Of a stretch of 26,340 nt of DNA, positions 16,113 to 24,571 are shown piece by piece. Location: NCBI GenBank assembly GCA_964526475.1, contig CAZGKF010000043.1, positions 1-26,340 of the forward strand, given 5' to 3'. The DNA is from CAYVTV01 sp964526475 (lineage in GTDB: Bacteria; Bacteroidota; Bacteroidia; Bacteroidales; GCA-2748055). Position numbers and translations under genes: made by a program. Under the pieces are notes generated by a model. The model searched no databases. It was not told the origin of the DNA and saw only the letters and a list, made by a program, of their open reading frames with translations. Position 1 is the stretch's first letter; each line of letters opens with the position of its first letter.

Positions 16113-17378
16113 ATGAAAATTCTTTATTTAGCCTATGCTCCACAAAATTCGTTTGATTTTTTTTGTAAAAATTTTAAAACAAATTTCTCATGGATTGATT
16201 CCCTACTAAGCAAGTTAGTCAGAACCTCAAACATATCAATTGCATTAGCAGTACCGATTGCTCAGAATAATTATCAAAAAAAACAGAAGGGTAATATAAC
16301 CTTATATAGCCTCCCTAATCCTAAAAATCATAATATTTTTAAAAAAGCCTATATAAAATTAACCCGAAATAGAACTAATTACGAAATAAACACCTTTGTT
16401 CATAGGGTGATTGATGATTTTAAGCCAGATATAATTCAAATTTTCGGTTCGGAGAATCCTTTTGGATTAATAATCACTCAACAAACAATACCTGTTATTC
16501 TTCATATACAAGGAAATATGTCTGTTGTTTTAAAAAAATGGTTTACTGGTATATCCGCTTATGAACAAATTCGATACTCAAGTTTGAAAAGAATTTTGTT
16601 AATGCAGGACCAATATAATAGCTTTTTGGAATTTAAAAAAAGAGTTGAAATAGAGCAAGAAATTTTATCCAATTGTAAATATTTTTTGGGTCGAACTGAT
16701 TTTGATAAAAGGCTTATCTCATTGTTCTCCCCTGCTTCATCATATTTTCACTGTGAAGAATTAATCCGTGAAGAGTTTTTCGAAAACAAATGGGAACTTC
16801 CGCTACAAAAAGAGATTATTTGTATTTCAATATTAAAGGGAACCACTTATAAAGGGTTAGATTTATTAATTGAAACACTGTTAATCTTAAATAAATATTC
16901 GAACTTTTCATTTAAATTCAGAATTTGTGGCATTTCTTCAAATGAAAGTATTGTTAAAACTATCAATAAAAAATTCAACAGAATACTGAGGCACCTCAAT
17001 ATCCAATTTCTAGGTAAATTGTCTACGGACAATTTAATCAAACAATTATGTAATTCAAATTTCTATATTCATCCCTCATACATTGAAAATAGCCCAAACA
17101 GTGTTTGTGAAGCGATGGCTTTAGGCATGCCCGTAATTTCAACCAATGTCGGAGGAATAAATTCTTTAATTGATAACAAGATAGAAGGACTCCTAATTCA
17201 GGAAGGAGACTCCTACTCAATGGCAGCTGCTATTTTGGAACTAATAAATAATTATGAATATGCAAAATTAATTGGAGAAAATGCTAGAAAAAAAGCATTT
17301 TTACGACATGATCCAAACAAAATAATTGATAATTTAATTAAAACTTACAAAGCAATATTATCAGAAAATGAGAAATAA
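16113..17378 (+). CDS. Family 4 glycosyltransferase (GT-B)
   Basis: A 421-residue GT-B enzyme. The start at ATG 16113 gives MKILYLAYAP, a normal N-terminal Rossmann strand; an in-frame GTG at 16098 would add five residues. The C-terminal donor domain starts near residue 235 (ICISILKGTTYKGLDLLI). It carries the EX7E element (E325 to E333 in ENSPNSVCEAMALGMP) and then VISTNVGG, which bind the nucleotide sugar in retaining GT4 enzymes. It should extend the lipid-linked repeat unit in the cytoplasm. A TATTTTTG at 16084-16091 matches the Bacteroidota -7 consensus, but no good -33 element is present. The gene is AT-rich and overlaps the next transferase by 11 bases. Confidence 0.85.
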   Translation: MKILYLAYAPQNSFDFFCKNFKTNFSWIDSLLSKLVRTSNISIALAVPIAQNNYQKKQKGNITLYSLPNPKNHNIFKKAYIKLTRNRTNYEINTFVHRVIDDFKPDIIQIFGSENPFGLIITQQTIPVILHIQGNMSVVLKKWFTGISAYEQIRYSSLKRILLMQDQYNSFLEFKKRVEIEQEILSNCKYFLGRTDFDKRLISLFSPASSYFHCEELIREEFFENKWELPLQKEIICISILKGTTYKGLDLLIETLLILNKYSNFSFKFRICGISSNESIVKTINKKFNRILRHLNIQFLGKLSTDNLIKQLCNSNFYIHPSYIENSPNSVCEAMALGMPVISTNVGGINSLIDNKIEGLLIQEGDSYSMAAAILELINNYEYAKLIGENARKKAFLRHDPNKIIDNLIKTYKAILSENEK

Positions 17379-18696
17379 AGATTTTCCAAAGATATTAATA
17401 TTCGGGCAAGTTTTTAATAGTAGAAATGGCGGTGGGATAACTTTGAGTAATCTTTTCAGAGGGTGGAAAAAGGATAGAATTGCTGTTGCTGCCTTAGGGC
17501 ATTCGTTTATAAATATTTCAACAGATATTTGCGATACCTATTATCAGCTTGGTAAAGAAGAGCATAAATGGATATTCCCGTTTAATTTCATACAAAAGGA
17601 ATTCCCATCTGGTTTATTGTCATTTAACACCCCAAACAGTCTGATCCGAAAATCTGATAAAACAGGTATAAGATTTTTCATTGTCAATAAGCTTTTTTAT
17701 CCTTTCCTGAAATTTATTGGAATCTTTCACCGTTTATCTAAAATCCACCTTTCACAAAACCTTAAAGAATGGTTATCTGATTATCGTCCGGATATTCTCT
17801 ATCTTCAGGTATCAAGCAGGGAGGGGATATTATTTGCTCTTGAACTCATTAACTATTTAAAGATACCCTCGGCCATTCATATGATGGATGACTGGCCTTC
17901 CACCATCAGTAACAAAGGAATTTTTAAAATTTACTGGAAAAATCGCATAGAAAACGAGTTCAAACAACTTCTGGAGTCAGTAGATCTTTTATTAAGTATC
18001 AGCCATGCAATGTCTGAAGAATATGAAAAAAAGTACAATAAAAAATTCATACCATTTCACAATCCTATTGATATTAAACACTGGTTGCCACATAAGAAAT
18101 CTGAATTTGATATTAATAAAGACTATGTAAAATTACTGTATTCCGGAAGAATTGGAATTGGAATTAAAGAATCACTTTTCGAAGTTGCCCGGGCCATCAA
18201 TAATATGGATACCGGGATAGATATTAAACTGCATATTCAAACTCCTACAAAAAATAAAGTTGTTAAAAATAAGCTGAAGAAATTTAAATGTGTTATTATT
18301 AATCCCATTGTTGATTATTCAGAGTTGCCCGAAATATATTCCCAGGCAGATATTTTGCTTATTGCAAATGATTTCAATAAAAAGAGCAGCGATTTCCTTA
18401 GATTATCAATGCCCACCAAAATATCTGAATATATGGTTTCAGGCACACCAGTTTTAGTTTACGCCCCAAAAGAATTAGCACTCTCGGAATTTTGCATTAA
18501 AAATAAATGTGGACATTGTGTCGTTAACCAGAACAAGGAAGATATTATTAATGCTTTTCTATTAATAATAAATAATAAAGAATACAGAGAAACATTAAGC
18601 AGGAATGCTGTTCAATTAGCAAAAGATTTATTTGATGCAGAAAAAGTCCGTAACGAATTCCAACAATTATTAATTAAACTATTAAAAAAGCAGTAA
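17368..18696 (+). CDS. Family 4-like glycosyltransferase (GT-B)
   Basis: A 442-residue GT-B fold protein. The N-terminal domain opens with KILIFGQVFNSRNGGGITLSN, where the Gly-rich loop at 21-23 is typical of the acceptor domain. HMMDDWPST (171-179) is a conserved stretch I have seen in Bacteroidota capsule transferases. The donor domain begins near LLYSGRIG (256-263). MPTKISEYMVSGTPVLVY (348-365) replaces the classic EX7E region while keeping the P-K-x2-EY arrangement. The role is sugar transfer from a nucleotide donor to the growing repeat unit; specificity is unknown. It overlaps the preceding GT4 by 11 bases and is followed one base later by the capE-like gene. Confidence 0.8.
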   Translation: MRNKDFPKILIFGQVFNSRNGGGITLSNLFRGWKKDRIAVAALGHSFINISTDICDTYYQLGKEEHKWIFPFNFIQKEFPSGLLSFNTPNSLIRKSDKTGIRFFIVNKLFYPFLKFIGIFHRLSKIHLSQNLKEWLSDYRPDILYLQVSSREGILFALELINYLKIPSAIHMMDDWPSTISNKGIFKIYWKNRIENEFKQLLESVDLLLSISHAMSEEYEKKYNKKFIPFHNPIDIKHWLPHKKSEFDINKDYVKLLYSGRIGIGIKESLFEVARAINNMDTGIDIKLHIQTPTKNKVVKNKLKKFKCVIINPIVDYSELPEIYSQADILLIANDFNKKSSDFLRLSMPTKISEYMVSGTPVLVYAPKELALSEFCIKNKCGHCVVNQNKEDIINAFLLIINNKEYRETLSRNAVQLAKDLFDAEKVRNEFQQLLIKLLKKQ

Positions 18697-18697
18697 T

Positions 18698-19720
18698 ATG
18701 TTCAGTAAAAAAGCCTTATTAATAACAGGTGGCACAGGGTCATTTGGAAATGCTGTATTGAAGCGGTTCCTTGATACGGATATTAAAGAAATTCGTATTT
18801 TCAGCCGCGATGAAAAGAAGCAGGATGACATGCGGCAGTTTTATAATAATCCTAAAATTAAATATTATATAGGAGATGTAAGAAATTATGAGAGCATTAA
18901 AAGTGCCATGAAAGGTATTGACTATGTATTTCATGCAGCAGCATTAAAACAGGTTCCTTCATGTGAATTTTTTCCCACAGAAGCAGTCCGTACCAATGTA
19001 CTGGGTTGCGAGAATGTATTAAATGCCGCAATGGAAAATAAAGTAAGCCGTACAATCGTACTTAGCACCGACAAAGCAGTATATCCCATTAATGCTATGG
19101 GTATGTCGAAAGCCCTGAGTGAGAAAGTAATGGTTGCAAAATCGCGCCACTTAAACGGAACAGGAATGATATTTTGCGGGACAAGGTATGGAAATGTAAT
19201 GGCATCAAGAGGCTCGGTAATTCCGCTCTTTACTGAACAAATAAAAAAAGGACAAGCTCTGACTATCACGGATCCGAATATGACCCGTTATATGATGACG
19301 CTTGATGATGCAGTTGATTTAGTACTTTTTGCCTTTCAGAATGGCAATCCGGGCGATATTTTTGTCCAGAAATCTCCTGCATCTACAATTGATGTTCTGG
19401 CTAAAGCACTGCTGGAATTATACGGCGCAGACAATCCTGTTAAAATTATTGGCACACGCCACGGGGAAAAACTTTACGAAACACTTGTTAACCGCGAAGA
19501 AATGGCCAAAGCAGAGGATTTGGGCGATTACTACAGGATCCCGGCAGATACAAGGGACCTGAATTATAATCGTTACTTTATAGAAGGTGAAGCCCAGATT
19601 GCCCAAATGGAAGAATATACCTCTCACAACACATACAGGATGAATGTAGAAGAGACCAAAAAGTTGCTTCTCAAACTCGACGAGATCCGTAACGACATAA
19701 AAACAATCACAAACATCTAA
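18698..19720 (+). CDS. capE: UDP-GlcNAc 4,6-dehydratase/5-epimerase (CapE/FnlA/WbjB)
   Basis: A 340-residue extended SDR enzyme catalysing the first step of UDP-L-FucNAc synthesis (C4,6 dehydration and C5 epimerisation of UDP-GlcNAc). The NAD(P)-binding loop is ITGGTGSFG (9-17). SRDEKKQDDMRQFY (36-49) is a family hallmark. STDKAVYPINAMGMSK (123-138) holds K126 and the M-x3-K arrangement (M134, K138) that replaces the usual YxxxK in CapE-type enzymes. Length agrees with CapE (about 340). It is a soluble cytoplasmic protein. The capF-like and capG-like genes follow directly, completing the pathway known from Staphylococcus aureus type 5/8 capsule and E. coli fnl loci. It starts one base after the preceding stop. 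Confidence 0.93.
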   Translation: MFSKKALLITGGTGSFGNAVLKRFLDTDIKEIRIFSRDEKKQDDMRQFYNNPKIKYYIGDVRNYESIKSAMKGIDYVFHAAALKQVPSCEFFPTEAVRTNVLGCENVLNAAMENKVSRTIVLSTDKAVYPINAMGMSKALSEKVMVAKSRHLNGTGMIFCGTRYGNVMASRGSVIPLFTEQIKKGQALTITDPNMTRYMMTLDDAVDLVLFAFQNGNPGDIFVQKSPASTIDVLAKALLELYGADNPVKIIGTRHGEKLYETLVNREEMAKAEDLGDYYRIPADTRDLNYNRYFIEGEAQIAQMEEYTSHNTYRMNVEETKKLLLKLDEIRNDIKTITNI

Positions 19721-19746
19721 TCGTTAATATCCAAACACCATTAAGC

Positions 19747-20865
19747 ATGTTACAAATAGGCATTACAGGCCAGTCCGGGTTTATCGGAACACACCTGTAT
19801 AATTTTCTGGGACTTAAAAAAGATGAGATCAAAAGGATTTCATTTCAGGATGAATATTTCATGGATAGCGGTAAATTGGAGGAATTCGCAGGACAATGTG
19901 ATGTGATTGTACATTTAGCTGCCCTTAACAGGCATAATGATCCTCAGGCTATTTATAATACGAATATTGAACTGGTGAAAAAACTAATCCATGCATGTGA
20001 GAAAACAGGATCAAAACCACATATATTGTTTTCTTCATCCATACAGGAGGAACGGGAAAATATTTTCGGTATTTCAAAACGGGAAGGGAGGGAAATATTA
20101 TCCCTTTGGGCAGAAAAAAATAACGCACTATTCACAGGTTTAATAATACCAAATGTGTTTGGGCCATTTGGAATGCCGTATTATAATTCAGTAATAGCTA
20201 CTTTCTCCCATCAATTAACACATAATGAAGAACCCAGGATAGAAACTGATGCGGCATTAAAGTTAATATATATCGACGAGCTGGTTCAAATTATATACGA
20301 CACCATCTGTAATAAAATATCACATAAAGAATATAAGGTTCCCCATACTTCCGAAAAAAAAGTTTCTGAAATATTATCTTTACTTCAGCAGTTTAAATCA
20401 AGCTATATTGATAAAGGAATATTTCCTGATCTGAACGACAAATTCCTTCTCAATTTATTCAATACCTTTGTGTGCTACATAGATATTGAAAATCATTTTC
20501 CGGTTAAGCTGATACAAAGCTCTGATGAGAGAGGTTCCTATGTTGAAACCATAAAGTTAAACAGTGGCGGGCAAGTCGCTTTTTCCACCACCAAACCCGG
20601 TTACACAAGGGGTAATCATTATCATACACGAAAAATTGAGCGCTTTGCTATTATTAAAGGAAAGGCATTAATCCAGATGAGAAGGATAGGAACGGATAAA
20701 ATATTGAATTTCAAACTTGATGGAAGTGAACCTGCATATATAGATATGCCAATATGGTATAATCACAATATCAGTAATACAGGTAATGAAGATTTGTATA
20801 CAATGTTCTGGATCAACGAGTTTTTTGATAAGAGTGATATGGATACATACTGGGAAAAAGTATGA
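19747..20865 (+). CDS. capF: UDP-2-acetamido-2,6-dideoxyhexose reductase with C-terminal cupin (CapF/FnlB/WbjC)
   Basis: A 372-residue two-domain enzyme. Residues about 1-245 form an SDR domain (GITGQSGFIG, cofactor loop) and about 250-372 a cupin with HYH (H291, H293), E298 and H340 as likely zinc ligands, as in S. aureus CapF. The family reduces the 4-keto intermediate from CapE to UDP-2-acetamido-2,6-dideoxy-L-talose, which CapG then epimerises at C2. IPNVFGPFGMPYYNSVIATF matches the CapF signature WPNLFGKWCKPNYNSVIATF. Oddity: the SDR catalytic YxxxK appears as FGISK (F107, K111), with Phe encoded by TTC. Either the enzyme is impaired, another residue supplies the proton, or the cupin half is the essential part. 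Gene order and length otherwise fit the family. Confidence 0.88.
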   Translation: MLQIGITGQSGFIGTHLYNFLGLKKDEIKRISFQDEYFMDSGKLEEFAGQCDVIVHLAALNRHNDPQAIYNTNIELVKKLIHACEKTGSKPHILFSSSIQEERENIFGISKREGREILSLWAEKNNALFTGLIIPNVFGPFGMPYYNSVIATFSHQLTHNEEPRIETDAALKLIYIDELVQIIYDTICNKISHKEYKVPHTSEKKVSEILSLLQQFKSSYIDKGIFPDLNDKFLLNLFNTFVCYIDIENHFPVKLIQSSDERGSYVETIKLNSGGQVAFSTTKPGYTRGNHYHTRKIERFAIIKGKALIQMRRIGTDKILNFKLDGSEPAYIDMPIWYNHNISNTGNEDLYTMFWINEFFDKSDMDTYWEKV

Positions 20866-20929
20866 GTAGTGATTTGTATGCAATAAACCTGTCTCAAATT
20901 ACCAACAGTCAAATAAAGAACTTACATTC

Positions 20930-22066
20930 ATGACAACTTCAAAATTAAAGGTACTCACAGTAGTGGGAACACGGCCTGAAATTATCCGTCTTTCCCGTGT
21001 AATGGCATTGCTTGATATTCATGTAAACCATATTATAGTCCATACAGGTCAGAATTACGACTTTGAATTGAACGAGATATTTTTCAGGGAACTTAAACTA
21101 AGGAAGCCCGATTATTTTCTTAATGTGGATGTTTCTTCCCTTGAAGCCTCCGTTGGGGATATAATACGTAAATCCGGAGAAATATTAAGAAAGGAAAACC
21201 CGGACGCCATGCTTGTTCTTGGCGATACTAATTCATGCCTGGCAGCATATATGGCAAAGCGCCTGCACATACCTGTTTTTCATATGGAAGCCGGTAACCG
21301 CTGCTTTGATTTTAATGTACCTGAAGAAATAAACCGCAGAATAATTGATCATATCGCGGATTTCAACCTCGTATATACTGAACATGCCCGCAGACACCTG
21401 ATTTCAGAAGGCTTGCCTCACAGAAGGATATATCTTACCGGCAGTCCCATGAAAGAAGTACTGGATTATTATATGCCCGGTATCCGGCAATCGAAATCTC
21501 TTGAAACCCTGAAACTGAAAGCAAAGAATTACTTTGTGGTTTCCACACACAGGGAGGAAAATGTTGACAATGCCGATAATTTACATAAGATACTGAATTT
21601 GTTAAACAGGCTCTCCGAATCCTACGGACTTCCTGTTATTGTTTCCACCCATCCCCGTACACGTAAGCGAATGGACTCATTAAAAGGAACTGAAATACAC
21701 CCGTTGATTCAGTTCCTTAAACCTTTTGGTTTTCTTGATTACGTGCATTTACAAATGAATGCGCTTTGTACCATTTCCGACTCCGGGACAATAAGTGAGG
21801 AATCTGCCATTTTAAATTTTCCCGCAATTTCTCTCAGGCAATCGATGGAAAGACCGGAAGCACAGGATGCAGGAACAATAATTCTTACTGGCTTTGACCC
21901 TGAAGTAGTTATGAATAGCATTCAGATTGTTATCGATGAGTTTAAGGCAACAAAAAAATACAAAAAAATCGCAGACGAATACACAATTGAAAACACCTCG
22001 TGGCGCGTGTTAAAACTTATTTCCGGCAATGCAAAATTGAGTAATATATGGAACGGAATAAAATAA
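20930..22066 (+). CDS. capG: UDP-N-acetyl sugar C2-epimerase for L-FucNAc (CapG/FnlC/WbjD), WecB family
   Basis: A 378-residue non-hydrolysing 2-epimerase with the WecB GT-B-like fold. VVGTRPEIIRLS (11-22) is the N-terminal signature. LVLGDTNS (D99), HMEAGNRCFDFNVPEE (E120) and STHREENVDN (H207) carry counterparts of the E. coli WecB residues D95, E117 and H213. The EAGNRCFD form, rather than WecB's EAGLRT, fits the FnlC/CapG branch. It should convert UDP-L-PneNAc/talose-type intermediates to UDP-L-FucNAc as the last step of the CapE-CapF-CapG route. It is cytoplasmic. The next glycosyltransferase starts 19 bases inside its 3' end, so translation is probably coupled and that transferase is a good candidate FucNAc transferase. 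Confidence 0.92.
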   Translation: MTTSKLKVLTVVGTRPEIIRLSRVMALLDIHVNHIIVHTGQNYDFELNEIFFRELKLRKPDYFLNVDVSSLEASVGDIIRKSGEILRKENPDAMLVLGDTNSCLAAYMAKRLHIPVFHMEAGNRCFDFNVPEEINRRIIDHIADFNLVYTEHARRHLISEGLPHRRIYLTGSPMKEVLDYYMPGIRQSKSLETLKLKAKNYFVVSTHREENVDNADNLHKILNLLNRLSESYGLPVIVSTHPRTRKRMDSLKGTEIHPLIQFLKPFGFLDYVHLQMNALCTISDSGTISEESAILNFPAISLRQSMERPEAQDAGTIILTGFDPEVVMNSIQIVIDEFKATKKYKKIADEYTIENTSWRVLKLISGNAKLSNIWNGIK

Positions 22067-23262
22067 AAGAAAGATACATTCTGATCTCTTCCACTAATTT
22101 TCCAGCCGGGGGAGCCGGTGCGTCATATCTTAATCTTTTCTGCCGGGGAATAAAAGAAAATGGATATGACATCCGGGTGTTTTTATTAAAAGGATTTGCA
22201 TTTGGAAATTATACACGTAATGATTCCGGAAAAAATATTTCTGAGGACGGTATCCCATATACTTACCTGGGTTTTACACACAGACCGGATAATTCATTTC
22301 TTAAAATAACCGAAGAAATCCTTAGTTCATTACGATTGATTTTTTTTCTTTTCACATTAGTCCCGGACAGGAAATCGATAAGGCTTCTGGTTTATTCCGG
22401 TGATCTGCAGTTTAATATTCCGATTCACTTCATTGCATGGGCTTTTAACATTAAAATAGTCAAATTTGTGGCGGAAATTATTGATAAGTCACAATTCAGC
22501 GGATCATTCTTTCGGAAATTGAAAGGATACGGCTATAATTTTAATTTAAAATACCTTAATCCATTATCTGACAAATTGATTGTTTTTAGTTCCTATCTGA
22601 ATAATATGTACTCAAATATGGGTTATAGTAAATCTAATATCATTATCCAGCCTAATTTAACAGATTTTAATTACTGGAAATCAGAGAATTCTGATATTAA
22701 ATATGTATTAGGGTATAGCGGAGCACCATATATGAAGGATGGTTTAAATGATTTATTTCTTGCAATAGGAATATTGAATAAACAAAACATAGATGTTAGC
22801 CTGCTCGTAATTGGCGATTCCACTTTCGGTGAAAGTTTGATCCCCTCACTTAAAACAGAGTGTGAAAGACTTGGAATAAGAGATAAAGTTTTTTTTACCG
22901 GACTGGTTGAATCGCCTGAGGTCAAACATCACCTTTCGGAATGTGAAATACTCACAATAACCCGTCCGGCCACTATACAAACAAGTGCCGGATTCCCTAC
23001 GAAATTAGGAGAATATTTTGCTTCGGATAAACCCATACTCGCAACTAATTTTGGTGATATGGATAAATATTTCACAGATGGTATTGACATTGTTTTGGCA
23101 CAATGTGGGAATCCTGAATCTATTGCACTTAAAATAAAATGGATGCTTCAGAATCCTCAAGAACTGAGAACAATCCGACAAACAGGATATGAAAAAGCAA
23201 AAAAACTTCTGGATTATAATATATCCATTAACAGAATTCTGGGGTTGTTGGGATCTGCATAA
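22048..23262 (+). CDS. Family 4 glycosyltransferase (GT-B), candidate L-FucNAc transferase
   Basis: A 404-residue GT-B protein. ISSTNFPAGGAGASYLN (13-29) is the Gly-rich N-terminal acceptor-domain loop. The donor domain begins at LGYSGAPYMKDGLNDLF (221-237), and GFPTKLGEYFASDKPILATN (315-334) is the nucleotide-sugar binding region. It overlaps the capG-like gene by 19 bases. In many L-FucNAc clusters the gene after the 2-epimerase encodes the FucNAc transferase (compare WbuB-type enzymes), so that role is proposed from context, not shown. It acts on the cytoplasmic face. It is followed by a 139-base gap with a possible weak terminator, suggesting the end of a transcriptional sub-block. Confidence 0.82.
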   Translation: MERNKIKERYILISSTNFPAGGAGASYLNLFCRGIKENGYDIRVFLLKGFAFGNYTRNDSGKNISEDGIPYTYLGFTHRPDNSFLKITEEILSSLRLIFFLFTLVPDRKSIRLLVYSGDLQFNIPIHFIAWAFNIKIVKFVAEIIDKSQFSGSFFRKLKGYGYNFNLKYLNPLSDKLIVFSSYLNNMYSNMGYSKSNIIIQPNLTDFNYWKSENSDIKYVLGYSGAPYMKDGLNDLFLAIGILNKQNIDVSLLVIGDSTFGESLIPSLKTECERLGIRDKVFFTGLVESPEVKHHLSECEILTITRPATIQTSAGFPTKLGEYFASDKPILATNFGDMDKYFTDGIDIVLAQCGNPESIALKIKWMLQNPQELRTIRQTGYEKAKKLLDYNISINRILGLLGSA

Positions 23263-23334
23263 ATTCATTCCAATTATCTCTCTGTGTAACATTTAAACCT
23301 ATTTATCATCAAAAATGCAACCAGACCACTCACC

Positions 23335-23357
23335 CCTACGTTAAAAACGGTGGGTTT
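23335..23357 (+). terminator. Possible weak terminator hairpin
   Basis: CCTACGTT (23335-23342) can pair with AACG-G-TGGG (23346-23354) around an AAA loop. The stem is about eight base pairs with one bulged G and one G-T pair, followed by TTTG. It lies 72 bases after the third GT4 gene and before the ATP-grasp gene. The T-run is short, so termination may be partial. The pairing was judged by eye only. Confidence 0.25.
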
Positions 23358-23401
23358 GTAAATTAAACTAAATATAACATGGCAAATAACCAGATCAAAA
23401 A

Positions 23402-24466
23402 ATGAAGAGGCTAATAATACTCACAGATGAAGAATCAGGCTTATATATATCCAAAGCTGATTTTAAGAATTTTACATCCATGGATACTGATAAAATAAAA
23501 GCTTATTTTTTATCAAGAGATTATACAATAAATGTCTGTAAGTTCAGTGAATTAAATCTAAATGAAAATTATTCAGGGGTTTATATAATATATCAGACCT
23601 CTGAAACTGAAGGTTCCTTTTATAAACGGTACATTGAAGATCTGGTTTTTTTCCTTGAAAAGCAAGGCGCTATAATGCTCCCAAAATATGAGTATCTAAA
23701 AGCACATCACAATAAGATCCATATGGAACTTATGCGATTAAAATTCAGTGACAGTTCATTAAAAACGATTAAAACGTATTGTTACGGTTCCCGGGTAGAT
23801 GCCAGAAATTATGATGCAGATTTCCCGGTTGTAATTAAACGTATATCGAGTTCAGGAGGTACAGGAGTTTTTTTGGCAAAGAACAAAAAACTCTATAATA
23901 AATATATCAAAAAAGCAGGGCAGGTTATTATTTCACCAAATCTGACAGAATTATTTATTAATGTTATCAAAACAACAGGAAAGAAACTTATTAAATTCTT
24001 TAACCCGTCTAAATCTGAGTATGTACAATATAACACCTCTCCCATAAGCACTTCCCTGGTTGTTCAGACATTTATTAAAGGTTTGGACGGGGATTATAAG
24101 GTTCTGATTTTTGGCAGGAAATATTATGCTATGTATCGGAGGAACAGGAACAATGATTTCAGGGCAAGTGGCAGTGGAAAATTTCTTGAAGTTCCTGAAA
24201 AAGAACATACCGGGCTTTTAAATTTTGCCAGAAAAATAACTGCCGAAATAGACTCTCCGGTTTTTGGAATGGATATCGGATTCGACGGAAAGGAATACCA
24301 TTTAATTGAATTTCAAATGATACACCTGGGTCCTTCAGCCCTTCAAAGATCGAAGTTCTGGCACGAATATAATGATGGGAAATGGGTGAGATTTGAAGGA
24401 GAGTCGGATTTGGAAGAAGAGTTTTCCCGGTCAGTTCATGAATATATTTTAAAAATCTCTAATTGA
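23402..24466 (+). CDS. ATP-grasp family ligase-like protein
   Basis: A 354-residue soluble protein with an ATP-grasp core. FPVVIKRISSSGGTGVFLAK (141-160) supplies the ATP-binding lysine K146 and the Gly-rich loop SSSGGTG. LVVQTFIKGLDGDYKVLIFG (219-238) is the hinge and second nucleotide strand. RNRNNDFRASGSGK (247-260) is a basic segment of the RimK/D-Ala ligase type. GMDIGFDGKEYHLIEFQ (289-305) holds D291 and E303, the expected metal ligands, but the usual ExN is ExQ (Q305). Such enzymes form an acyl-phosphate and then an amide, ester or thioester bond. In a polysaccharide locus, a plausible role is coupling an amino acid or other acid to an amino sugar or a small peptide. No close named family was recognised. 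It is paired with the CapA-like gene downstream. Confidence 0.7.
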   Translation: MKRLIILTDEESGLYISKADFKNFTSMDTDKIKAYFLSRDYTINVCKFSELNLNENYSGVYIIYQTSETEGSFYKRYIEDLVFFLEKQGAIMLPKYEYLKAHHNKIHMELMRLKFSDSSLKTIKTYCYGSRVDARNYDADFPVVIKRISSSGGTGVFLAKNKKLYNKYIKKAGQVIISPNLTELFINVIKTTGKKLIKFFNPSKSEYVQYNTSPISTSLVVQTFIKGLDGDYKVLIFGRKYYAMYRRNRNNDFRASGSGKFLEVPEKEHTGLLNFARKITAEIDSPVFGMDIGFDGKEYHLIEFQMIHLGPSALQRSKFWHEYNDGKWVRFEGESDLEEEFSRSVHEYILKISN

Positions 24467-24571
24467 TTATTATTTAAATTTTTATAAGCCATTATAAAAG
24501 AATGACTTTACACAATGCTTTTACATCATCTATGTAAAACAAACTATTTGCTATTTTAGAAATATGATACT

